From Nostoc foliaceum FACHB-393 (GTDB taxonomy: Bacteria; Cyanobacteriota; Cyanobacteriia; Cyanobacteriales; Nostocaceae), in contig NZ_JACJTD010000004.1 in NCBI RefSeq assembly GCF_014698505.1, forward strand, positions 62,001 through 126,000: a stretch of 64,000 bases of DNA, given 5' to 3'. Positions within the stretch are counted from its first letter, which is position 1. Each line of letters opens with the position of its first letter. The notes under the pieces were generated by a model that made no database searches, was not told the DNA's origin, and worked only from the letters and a program-made list of their open reading frames with translations. This document shows positions 34,070-42,048 of this stretch, piece after piece. Made by a program: the position numbers and the translations under genes.

Positions 34070-36190
34070 AACTATCCGTTTTTCACTATTTCCATTCACT
34101 GTCCAAGCTGTGCCATCAGTGGGCGCACTTACATAATTGTCATGCCAGTGATCGGCACACCACTCCCAAACATTGCCGTGCATATCGTACAAACCGAAAG
34201 CATTAGGCAAGTAGCTGCCCACAGAAGCCGTTTCTCCACCAAACATAGTGAGTAAAGCCATACCTAAATTAGCTTTACACGGAGCCAGTTTTGGTGTCAA
34301 AGTCTCTCCAAAATAGAATTCAGTCGTTGTTCCGGCTCGACAGGCATATTCCCATTCGGCTTCGCTGGGCAAGCGGTATGAATGCCCCGTCACAACAGAC
34401 AAGCGCTGACAAAATTCCACAGCTTCATCCCAAGAGACTTTTTCCACGGGGCGGCTATCTCCCTTGAAACGTGAAGGTTGGGCATTGAGCGCGATCTTAA
34501 CTTGGGGTAGAGCCGCAACCGCCCGCCATTGTGCTTGAGTAACAGGATATTTCCCAATCAAGAAAGCTAGCACTCTAACAGTATGTTGAGGCTTCTCATT
34601 ATTGTCTCCTTTACCCTCCGGTGAACCCATCTGAAAGGCTCCCGATGGAATTTTAACCATCTCTAGCAACACCCCTTTACCCAAGTTTTCAGAGAAAAAC
34701 TCTGCTGCCTTCCTAGTGCGGCTGTTTTCGTTACCTTGTTTGTCAAAAGTAATGACATCAAACTGAAAACGCTGCAATTTAGTATCTGCGCTGTTTTGAG
34801 GGCTGGAGGCTTGACTACTTGATGCTTTTTCTTGAGCTTTATGCTTTGCTTCTGCTTGCTTACGTTGCTCCAATTCTATTTGTCGTTGCCGCTCTGCTTC
34901 TGCTTGCTGCTTCAGTTTTTCCTGATACCTTGCCTCTGCTGGTTCACGAATCGACCGCTCAATTTGGGCAAAATCTTCATTCTTAAGTCCCAATTGCTGC
35001 TGAAAGTTTCTCAACCCCTCTACAACAGGCTGACTGAGTGGATATTCTACTTCAACGACTCTAGAAAATTCCTGCCTATAACGCTGTAATTTGGCTTCGT
35101 ACTCCTTCAGTTTTTCCTGATACCTTGCCTCTGCTGGTTCACGAATCGACCGCTCAATTTGGGCAAAATCTCCATTCTTAAGTCCCAATTGCTGCCGAAA
35201 GTTTTTCAACCCTTCTACAACAGGCTGACTGAGTGGATATTCTACTTGAACGGCTCTGGAAAATTCTTCTCTATAACGCTGTAACTTAGCTTCATACTCC
35301 TCTTGCTGCCGACGCTGCTCTAGCGACTTTAGTTGCTCGACTTCAAGCTGGTTTCTTTTACCTTGATAATCTAACTCAGCTTGGTCAAGAATTGGCTTTG
35401 AAATTCGAGCGACATCTTCAGGCTTTAGCCCCAAATCTCTTTGACGATTTTCCAGATCCTTCTCAATCTCTTCGCTGAAAGGATAATAACCCTTCTCAAT
35501 TAACTTGTTGAGTGTTTGCTTATATTTATTCAGGTTTTCTACAACTCTGCTGTAAGGCTCATACGCACGAGTTTCGATTTCCTTTGCCTCTTCTGGCGTT
35601 AAACCCAGCGATTCTCGAAGTTCGTCTAACGTGTCTCGTTCCACAATGGAAATTACGCCGTCAGAAAGAACCTCTTCAACCTTTTGCAGATACTGTGCTT
35701 GAATTACCTGTTTCTGCTCTGCTAGCTGCTTACGGTAGTCCAGCATTTGCTTGGCTGCTGTTCTGATGCCTTGTGTCACAGTCACAAAGGCTTCATCCCG
35801 GTTTTCCCAGCTTGTTACGGCTTTGGCATCTTTAGGAAAGGCTTGTAGCTTGGCAAAAGGTGCATCAAACCAGTCAAATGGGCGCAGAATGACTGGAACG
35901 ACATACGCCTGTTTTGACTCATGCCGTTGTAACGCCATCGGAATTTCAATGTCACGGCAGTATTTGGAGGCAATAAAGTCTGGGCTAATCAGTAATAGGA
36001 TAATATCAGCAGACTCAAGCTCAGTCTTAATCTTGTCATCCCATTCTGTTCCGGCTGTAAGTTGGCGATCGTACCAGCTAGAGATAATGCCTTGCCATTG
36101 CAGGTTACTCAAATGAGTTGCAAGACTATCTCGCAAGTGTTCGTCTTTGTGGGAGTAGGAAATAAAAACTCTAACTGCGTCCTCTGCCAT
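33962..36190 (-). CDS. TIR-domain protein with C-terminal FGE/C-type-lectin domain, DGR target
   Basis: 742 residues. An N-terminal TIR domain (about 5-140: VRVFISYSHKDEHLRDSL, LLLISPDFIASKYCRDIE with Cys78 and Glu82, the latter at the place of the catalytic Glu of NAD-cleaving TIRs) is followed by helical coiled-coil repeats (about 145-465), of which two units of 66 residues are near-identical in tandem. The last part (about 511-742) is a formylglycine-generating-enzyme/sulfatase-modifying domain (IPSGAFQMGS, YRLPSEAEWEYACRAG, GLYDMHGNVWEWCAD, GFRVVC). Residues 708-742 are the variable region. The protein is probably a cytoplasmic sensor whose ligand-binding face is diversified; what it binds is unknown. 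Confidence 0.93.
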   Translation of the reverse strand: MAEDAVRVFISYSHKDEHLRDSLATHLSNLQWQGIISSWYDRQLTAGTEWDDKIKTELESADIILLLISPDFIASKYCRDIEIPMALQRHESKQAYVVPVILRPFDWFDAPFAKLQAFPKDAKAVTSWENRDEAFVTVTQGIRTAAKQMLDYRKQLAEQKQVIQAQYLQKVEEVLSDGVISIVERDTLDELRESLGLTPEEAKEIETRAYEPYSRVVENLNKYKQTLNKLIEKGYYPFSEEIEKDLENRQRDLGLKPEDVARISKPILDQAELDYQGKRNQLEVEQLKSLEQRRQQEEYEAKLQRYREEFSRAVQVEYPLSQPVVEGLKNFRQQLGLKNGDFAQIERSIREPAEARYQEKLKEYEAKLQRYRQEFSRVVEVEYPLSQPVVEGLRNFQQQLGLKNEDFAQIERSIREPAEARYQEKLKQQAEAERQRQIELEQRKQAEAKHKAQEKASSSQASSPQNSADTKLQRFQFDVITFDKQGNENSRTRKAAEFFSENLGKGVLLEMVKIPSGAFQMGSPEGKGDNNEKPQHTVRVLAFLIGKYPVTQAQWRAVAALPQVKIALNAQPSRFKGDSRPVEKVSWDEAVEFCQRLSVVTGHSYRLPSEAEWEYACRAGTTTEFYFGETLTPKLAPCKANLGMALLTMFGGETASVGSYLPNAFGLYDMHGNVWEWCADHWHDNYVSAPTDGTAWTVNGNSEKRIVRGGSWIDNPAYCGAATRFYVSPAVRDDNVGFRVVC

Positions 36191-36514
36191 GTGACCCCAA
36201 GAAGTTGTTGAGAAGAATAAAGTACCTATATTTATTCTCCAACGGCGTAACTGCCTAATTCGGCATGATATTTAGAATAATAATGCTCTCAGTGCGTGCG
36301 ATCGCATTGTTATGCCGTATTTTCAGCCTACGCTAACAATCAGAATCTTTAGAAGCAATTACAAAATCGTTTATTTTAGGTATTCCCAGATAAGCAGATC
36401 GTCTGTGTTGATTAACCTTCTGCATTCAGATAGCCTAAAAAATAGGAATGGGCGGGAGTGAAGAATGGTTAACTTGTTGCGTTGCGATCGCAAAAGCAGA
36501 GTTTGATGTTTTTA
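36191..36514. other. Intergenic region upstream of the TIR-FGE gene
   Basis: A 324-bp gap between two minus-strand genes. It holds HIP1 sites and must carry the TIR-FGE promoter; I see no gene, repeat or operator to report. Confidence 0.4.
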
Positions 36515-37369
36515 TCACTTTTTACCTTTCTTTCCATGCTGCCAACTTTGGCTGTTGCCTTGTCTGCTAAATTCCCCTTTGGGAAAAAGTCGCTGTTCTA
36601 ATTCTTCATAGCTGCCTTCAAAATCACAATGACCGTAAAGCGGACATTTTTGGCAATAAATGCCTTTGGTGTAGCGTTCTAAGTTCTCACGATTGAAAAA
36701 ATACGGTTTCTGACTAAAGGTGCTGGCAACCCACTGCCACGACATATTATTGCTAGCAGGATCTCCATCTAAAAGGTGTTCGAGAAACCACTTGGCTCCT
36801 GCTTGCCAACGAATACGCCGCCAATGGACAATATAAGCCGCTAGCCACATTCGTGCGTGATTATGTAGATAGCCAGTTTCTCTCAAATCACGGCTAAAAC
36901 TGTCGATACAAACTCTACTTGTGGTTCCTTGTCTGATATCTTGTGGCAATTCGGGTGCATATTCAGCCACGGTGTAACCAGTTTTGTACTCTTCCTGGTC
37001 TTTCCAGATTCCTTCCCCTAACTTGATATACAAGCGTTGCCAGTAGTCGCGCCAGCCTAGCTCGTTAATTAGTTTAGTAGCATCGTCTTGCTGCTGTACC
37101 CGTTCAAGGACATAATCTCGAATTTCTCGCAAACTCAAAACGCCATAGCGGATGTAAGGCGAAAGTCGCGTGACTGCACCTGCGAAAAAATTACGTGTTT
37201 GCGCGTAGCGTACTGGATCGATTTTTTGCAGCGCTTTTTGTGCCGCTTTGCGTCCTCCCAGAGTTTCGCTGATGTGGTCATCGCGTTGCGCCGCATCTGG
37301 GAATTGTTCGCGGAGGTAGGCTACCAACTCATCGCGGTTGGTAAATTCGCGTTGCATATCTTTAGGCAT
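36515..37369 (-). CDS. Short photolyase/cryptochrome-like FAD-binding protein
   Basis: 284 residues from the ATG at 37369. Only the C-terminal FAD-binding half of the photolyase/cryptochrome family is present: LSPYIRYGVLSLREIRDYVL, INELGWRDYWQRLYIKLG, RETGYLHNHARMWLAAYIVH, HLLDGDPASNNMSWQWVAST and PYFFNRENLERY. The N-terminal antenna-binding Rossmann domain is missing. A Cys cluster (YCQKCPLYGHC) near residue 243 could bind a metal. Activity as a photolyase is not certain. The frame extends 52 codons upstream but would then overlap the PrxQ gene, so the shorter start is used. Confidence 0.85.
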   Translation of the reverse strand: MPKDMQREFTNRDELVAYLREQFPDAAQRDDHISETLGGRKAAQKALQKIDPVRYAQTRNFFAGAVTRLSPYIRYGVLSLREIRDYVLERVQQQDDATKLINELGWRDYWQRLYIKLGEGIWKDQEEYKTGYTVAEYAPELPQDIRQGTTSRVCIDSFSRDLRETGYLHNHARMWLAAYIVHWRRIRWQAGAKWFLEHLLDGDPASNNMSWQWVASTFSQKPYFFNRENLERYTKGIYCQKCPLYGHCDFEGSYEELEQRLFPKGEFSRQGNSQSWQHGKKGKK

Positions 37370-37468
37370 CGTAAGCAAATATGAATGGGTGCGTAGGCGT
37401 AGCCCGCCACAGGCATCGCTCAATATATGTACAATTCTAAAACGATTGCAATCTTTCACACCCCTATC

Positions 37469-37948
37469 ATGAGCAACATTCCCCAAGTCGGACAACCAGC
37501 GCCAGATTTCTCCACTCCTGACCAAAATGGCAATTCAGTTACTCTCGACGACCTCAGCAGTCAGTGGATTGTCCTCTACTTCTACCCCAAAGATGACACA
37601 CCCGGTTGTACCACCGAAGCGAAAGATTTCACCGAGTTGTATCAAGACTTCAGCGAACTGGGAGCAAAAATCTTAGGCGTGAGTCCAGATTTGGGTAAGT
37701 CACATTGCAAATTTATCAGCAAACATAACTTATCAATCACCCTCTTGAGTGACCCAGAACATATTTTGACTGAAGCCTACGGCGCTTGGCGCTTAAAGAA
37801 GTTTATGGGCAAAGAATATATGGGTGTTGCTCGCTCAACCTTTCTAATTTCACCTGATAAAATTATTTCATATACTTGGCCGAATGTAAAAACCAAAGGT
37901 CATGCTCTGGCAGTTTTAAGTAAATTACGGGAATTAGCAACCACATAA
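37469..37948 (+). CDS. Peroxiredoxin Q (BCP type)
   Basis: 159 residues from the ATG at 37469. A thiol peroxidase that reduces H2O2 and organic peroxides using thioredoxin. Peroxidatic Cys47 lies in DTPGCTTEA; where most PrxQ proteins have the resolving Cys five residues later, this one has Lys52. Cys80 in GKSHCKFISK lies where the resolving Cys is found in the alternative helix-3 subtype, so a Cys47-Cys80 disulfide is likely. The ORF may extend 14 codons upstream; MSNIPQVGQPAPDF is the normal start. Confidence 0.93.
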   Translation: MSNIPQVGQPAPDFSTPDQNGNSVTLDDLSSQWIVLYFYPKDDTPGCTTEAKDFTELYQDFSELGAKILGVSPDLGKSHCKFISKHNLSITLLSDPEHILTEAYGAWRLKKFMGKEYMGVARSTFLISPDKIISYTWPNVKTKGHALAVLSKLRELATT

Positions 37949-37953
37949 CGCGA

Positions 37954-38567
37954 CTGAATGCAAGTATAAACAACTATCTCAATGTGCTTAAAAATGCTCT
38001 TCTTTTAGAAGAAGCAGTAAAATCGGTAGTATTATCTCCGTTGCTAGATTTAGCTGGTTTTTATCGTCCTCCTTTTTATATTTCTACTGAAGAAAGTGGA
38101 GAAATTAGTGAATAATTTATCATTAAAAATGAAGTAGTTGCCGAAGATACTAAAGAAATAGGACTTACGCAAAATCATAAAAAAACGAACCGCCAAGTAC
38201 GCCAAGTGCGCCAAGTAATAAGAGTTGTAGAGGGTTTTTGCGTAAGTCCTGAGAAATTATAAAAAGTAAAATTGATGTCTTCGTTATCCAAGATCAGCTA
38301 TGGTTACTGATAATTGAATCTAAAAGGTTTAGCTTTTCTTTAGCAAAGGCGATTCCTCAAGCACTGACTTATATGTTGGCAAATATTCAACCCGATCATC
38401 CTGCATATTCCTTGGTAATAAATGGAGAAGATTTTCAATTTATGAAATTGATAAAACAAGATAAACTAATGTATGCTTTATCTGATAGATTCACTTTATA
38501 TAGACGCGAAAATAAATTATATAAAGTTTTGAATATATTAAAAAAATTAGGCCAAGTTTTGAGTTAA
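37954..38567 (+). pseudogene. Nuclease-like (type I restriction R-like) protein, broken by nonsense and a miniature element
   Basis: The reading frame from 37954 gives VLSPLLDLAGFYRPPFYIST, a TAA stop at 38113-38115, then FIIKNEVVAEDTKE before the element at 38160. After the element the frame continues as KSKIDVFVIQDQLWLLIIES, with the PD-(D/E)XK acids (ID and ESKR), then AIPQALTYMLANIQPDHPAY and the end KVLNILKKLGQVLS. Removal of 98 bp restores the frame. The N-terminus is also missing. The intact family is a frequent cyanobacterial restriction-endonuclease-like group. It is non-functional here. Confidence 0.85.
38160..38250. mobile_element. Miniature inverted-repeat element, 91 bp (AGGACTTACGC family)
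   Basis: The ends AGGACTTACGCAAAA and TTTTTGCGTAAGTCCT are inverse copies. AGAAAT stands before the left end (38154-38159) and again one base after the right end (38252-38257), a likely 6-bp target duplication. The interior has CCAAGTACGCCAAGTGCGCC repeats. A 16-base fragment of one end occurs at 5811-5826. Confidence 0.85.
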
Positions 38568-38572
38568 TAATT

Positions 38573-39781
38573 ATGTCTATTCGTCCTATATACCTTGATT
38601 GCCACGCTACCACACCCGTAGATGAACGGGTATTAGCAGCAATGATCCCTTACTTCACAGAAAAGTTTGGTAATCCATCTAGTATCGGTCATGTTTATGG
38701 TTGGGAAGCAGAAGCTGCTGTTAAGCAAACGCGAGAGATTTTAGCAGCAGCAATTAACGCTACTCCTGAAGAAATTGTTTTTACCAGTGGTGCAACAGAA
38801 GCTAATAATTTGGCGATTAAAGGTGTTGCTGAAGCTTATTTTAAAAAAGGTCAGCATATTATCACTGTTGTCACTGAACATAATGCAGTTCTTGATCCTT
38901 GTAATTATTTAAAAACTCTGGGTTTTGAAATTACTATTCTCCCCGTTAAACAAGATGGACTGATTGATTTAACTGAGTTACACAAAGCTTTCCGTCCTGA
39001 GACGATTTTGGTTTCGGTGATGGCTGCAAATAACGAAATTGGTGTTTTACAGCCTTTAGCAGAAATTGGGGAACTATGCCATGCTTACAACATCATTTTC
39101 CACACCGATGCAGCCCAAGCTATTGGTAAAATTCCCTTAGATGTGCAAGCGATGAAAATTGACCTGATGTCGCTAACTGCACACAAAGTATATGGCCCAA
39201 AGGGAATTGGGGCGCTGTACGTCCGCAGGCGCGATCGCAGAGTGCAACTAGCTCCCCAGCAGCACGGTGGAGGACATGAACGGGGAATGCGTTCTGGGAC
39301 ATTGTATACACCGCAAATTGTCGGCTTTGGGAAAGCTGTAGAAATCGCTTTGGCAGAACAAGCGACAGAAAACCAACGCCTCACCCAGTTAAGGCAAAGC
39401 TTGTGGTCACAGCTTTCCCAAATTGAAGGAATTCATCTCAACGGACACCCTCAAGAGCGATTGGCGGGAAACTTGAATATCAGTGTTGAGGGAGTGGATG
39501 GAGCCGCACTTTTGCTAGGATTGCAGCCAGTAATGGCGGTTTCTTCTGGTTCTGCTTGCTCATCGGCAAGTACAGCACCCTCCCATGTTCTGACAGCACT
39601 GGGATACCCCCAACAGCTAGCTTATGCCTCAGTGCGGTTTGGGATTGGGCGGTTTAATACCCAAGAGGAAATTGATATTGTGGCGAAACATGCGATCGCT
39701 ACAATTGAAAGTTTACGTAAGACCTCTTTTATGGATTCTCACGCAGGAAAGCTCCAATCTGATCTAGTTCCTGCTGATTGA
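38573..39781 (+). CDS. Cysteine desulfurase (IscS/NifS-like)
   Basis: 402 residues, PLP-dependent. It releases sulfur from Cys as an enzyme persulfide for Fe-S clusters and thio-modification. Seen: YLDCHATTPVDERV at the start (about 6-19), TSGATEANNLAIKG, HTDAAQAIGKIPLDV, the PLP-binding Lys in SLTAHKVYGPKGIGALYV (about 205) and the active Cys in VSSGSACSSAS (about 327). The short extended Cys loop places it with the IscS/NifS type. Its end overlaps the convergent aldo/keto reductase gene by 53 bp. No isc or suf partner lies next to it. Confidence 0.95.
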   Translation: MSIRPIYLDCHATTPVDERVLAAMIPYFTEKFGNPSSIGHVYGWEAEAAVKQTREILAAAINATPEEIVFTSGATEANNLAIKGVAEAYFKKGQHIITVVTEHNAVLDPCNYLKTLGFEITILPVKQDGLIDLTELHKAFRPETILVSVMAANNEIGVLQPLAEIGELCHAYNIIFHTDAAQAIGKIPLDVQAMKIDLMSLTAHKVYGPKGIGALYVRRRDRRVQLAPQQHGGGHERGMRSGTLYTPQIVGFGKAVEIALAEQATENQRLTQLRQSLWSQLSQIEGIHLNGHPQERLAGNLNISVEGVDGAALLLGLQPVMAVSSGSACSSASTAPSHVLTALGYPQQLAYASVRFGIGRFNTQEEIDIVAKHAIATIESLRKTSFMDSHAGKLQSDLVPAD

Positions 39782-40685
39782 GGCGAAATTCTCCAGCAGC
39801 GATGATTCCTTCCACCTGCTTGGGATTGCGTGCGCCAACGATCGCAGCCGTCACCGCCGGATTGTTTAAAGTCCAAGCGATCGCTACCTCACCGGGAGAG
39901 CGATCATGTTGCTTACCAATGTGCTGCAACACCTCGACTAACTTCAAGTTACGAGATAAACGTGGCTCCTGAAATTCACTGCTATTCTTACGCCAATCAT
40001 CATCTGGTAAATTGGCAACCCGCTCAGATGTCATCTTTCCTGTAAGCAAGCCAGATTGCATCGGTGAATACACAATCACACCTATGTTATTTTCCTGACA
40101 AAAAGGCAGAATTTCGTTTTCGACATCACGCTTAACCAGTGAATAAGGCGGTTGCAATGAGGTAACTGGCGCAATTTCCTGGATACGTTTCAACTGTTCG
40201 ACATTGAAGTTTGAAACCCCGATATAGCGAACCTTACCCTCATCCTTGAGTTTGACGAGAGTCGTCCAGCCTTCTTCAATTTCTGATTCTGGGTTAGGCC
40301 AGTGGATTTGGTAGAGATCAATGGTTTCAATATTGAGTCGGCGCAAACTAGCTTCAACCTCACGCCGCACTGAATCTGCCTTCAGGCTGCGACCGATTTC
40401 GCCCTTTTCATCCCAAATCATTGAACATTTAGTGAAAATGTGGGGACGACTAGATCGACCTTTGAGCGCCTTAGCAACAACCTCCTCAGAATGCCCCAGA
40501 CCATAGATAGCTGCGGTGTCAATCCAATTAACGCCGAGATCGAGAGCGCGAGCGATCGCTTCAATCGATTCCTGGTCATCCTGCGCTCCCCAACCAAAAG
40601 CCCATCCACCTCCACCGATCGCCCAGGCTCCAAAGCCGATTGGGGTAATGTGAAGCTCCGAATTGCCAAGCTGTTTGGTTTGCAT
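39729..40685 (-). CDS. Aldo/keto reductase
   Basis: 318 residues from the ATG at 40685, nine bases after GGAG. An NADPH-dependent reductase with the (beta/alpha)8 fold: IGFGAWAIGGGGWAFGWG, catalytic Asp and Tyr in NWIDTAAIYGLGHSEEVV (about 46-63), Lys in IFTKCS, His in LYQIHWPNPESE, and the cofactor loop AIVGARNPKQVEG. The substrate is unknown. The 3' end overlaps the convergent cysteine desulfurase gene by 53 bp. Confidence 0.93.
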   Translation of the reverse strand: MQTKQLGNSELHITPIGFGAWAIGGGGWAFGWGAQDDQESIEAIARALDLGVNWIDTAAIYGLGHSEEVVAKALKGRSSRPHIFTKCSMIWDEKGEIGRSLKADSVRREVEASLRRLNIETIDLYQIHWPNPESEIEEGWTTLVKLKDEGKVRYIGVSNFNVEQLKRIQEIAPVTSLQPPYSLVKRDVENEILPFCQENNIGVIVYSPMQSGLLTGKMTSERVANLPDDDWRKNSSEFQEPRLSRNLKLVEVLQHIGKQHDRSPGEVAIAWTLNNPAVTAAIVGARNPKQVEGIIAAGEFRLNQQELDQIGAFLRENP

Positions 40686-40982
40686 ATCTATTTTCTCCAA
40701 GAATTTTTGAGTCAATTGCTAGTTTAGATTGCAAATATTTTCTCAACCGCTATCTGAGGTGTGAATGACTACTGGTGGAAACACAACAACGAATCAGTAC
40801 TTATGTAGGATTACTAAATTCTGTATATTGTATTGATACATACTACTTATACATTAGTACAGCACGGTGCAAATCCAGCTACTATCTCAATTAACAAGAC
40901 TTAGCGCTTAAATCCCAAGTCTTACGTAGAATTGCTCGAAGATACTAACAGTTGTCAGTGTTTATCAAAATAGACAAGTAAT

Positions 40983-41741
40983 ATGTCAGAAGATTTAAAA
41001 GGCAAAGTTGCGCTGATTACAGGTGCAAACAAAGGTATTGGGTATGAGATTGCACGCCAACTAGGTTCTAGAGGTGCTACTGTTCTTGTTGGTGCCAGAG
41101 ATATAAAACGTGGTGAAGAAGCGGCGAATAAACTTCGTTTAAATGAAATAGATGCCCGAACAATTCAACTTGATGTCACCGACCAAAAAACAATCGATTC
41201 TGCGGCTAAAAAAATCGAGACAGAGTTTGGAAAACTTGACATCCTTGTGAACAATGCTGGGATAATAAGTGATGGCGATGGCTACGGCGGTAAACTACGC
41301 CTGCCACCTAGTCAAGTTGATATTGAAACACTGCGACACACTTATGAAACCAATGTATTTGGAGTGTTTGCAGTTACAAAAGCGATGTTGCCACTCTTGA
41401 AGAAATCCAAAGCAGGGCGAATAGTTAATTTATCAAGTGGTTTAGGTTCTCTGACTCTAAACTCTGACCCAAATTATGAGTTCGCTGATTTTAAGCTTCT
41501 TGCATATAACTCATCAAAGACAGCAGTAAATGCGATCACAGTTCTGTTGGCTGCTGAACTTAAAGATACCCCAATTAAAATCAATGCTGCTGACCCTGGT
41601 TTCACAGCAACAGACATTAATCAATACCAAGGATATCGCACTGTTGAGCAAGGAGCGATCGCACCAGTGAGACTTGCCACTCTACCTGATGATGGTTCTA
41701 GCGGAGGATTTTTTGATGAAAATGGCGTGGTTCCCTGGTAG
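40983..41741 (+). CDS. Short-chain dehydrogenase/reductase
   Basis: 252 residues, classical SDR of the carbonyl-reductase-like group. NAD(P)-binding ALITGANKGIGYEIARQLG (about 11-29), Asp before the second strand, NNAGI (about 90), Ser in IVNLSSGLGSL and Tyr-X-X-X-Lys in AYNSSKTAVNAI (about 177-188). The ARD and KRGEE residues after the second strand suggest NADPH. It stands alone; the substrate is unknown. Confidence 0.92.
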   Translation: MSEDLKGKVALITGANKGIGYEIARQLGSRGATVLVGARDIKRGEEAANKLRLNEIDARTIQLDVTDQKTIDSAAKKIETEFGKLDILVNNAGIISDGDGYGGKLRLPPSQVDIETLRHTYETNVFGVFAVTKAMLPLLKKSKAGRIVNLSSGLGSLTLNSDPNYEFADFKLLAYNSSKTAVNAITVLLAAELKDTPIKINAADPGFTATDINQYQGYRTVEQGAIAPVRLATLPDDGSSGGFFDENGVVPW

Positions 41742-41881
41742 AAAGTAAGGGGCAATTGGGCAATGGGTAGGAGTTAGAAAACTCGGTTTATCCACCTTTT
41801 ATCTTCGTTAACGAGTCTTTGCACTGGATAAATCCACCTTAGAGGTTGTTTAAAAGTGGTTGGTTGTGATTTTAGGCACTG

Positions 41882-41959
41882 ATCCCCCCTAACCCCCCTT
41901 AAAAAGGGGGAAACCGGAATCAAAGTCCCCCTTTTTAAGGGGGATTTAGGGGGATCTAG
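41882..41959. repeat. CCCCCTTAAAAAGGGGG-type palindromic element
   Basis: GATCCCCCCTAACCCCCCTT and, inversely, TTTAGGGGGATC enclose a double palindrome with CTTAAAAAGGGGG and CCCCCTTTTTAAGGGGG. The same family is at 13228-13284 and 62205-62285. The rest of the 41742-42048 gap has nothing else. Confidence 0.85.
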
Positions 41960-42048
41960 AACGTTTTGTTACCGAGAAGAAAACTTTTCAAACATCCTCT
42001 CAGAACTCCGTTCATCCACCTTGTCCTCTTCCACTCCCCACTCCCCAT

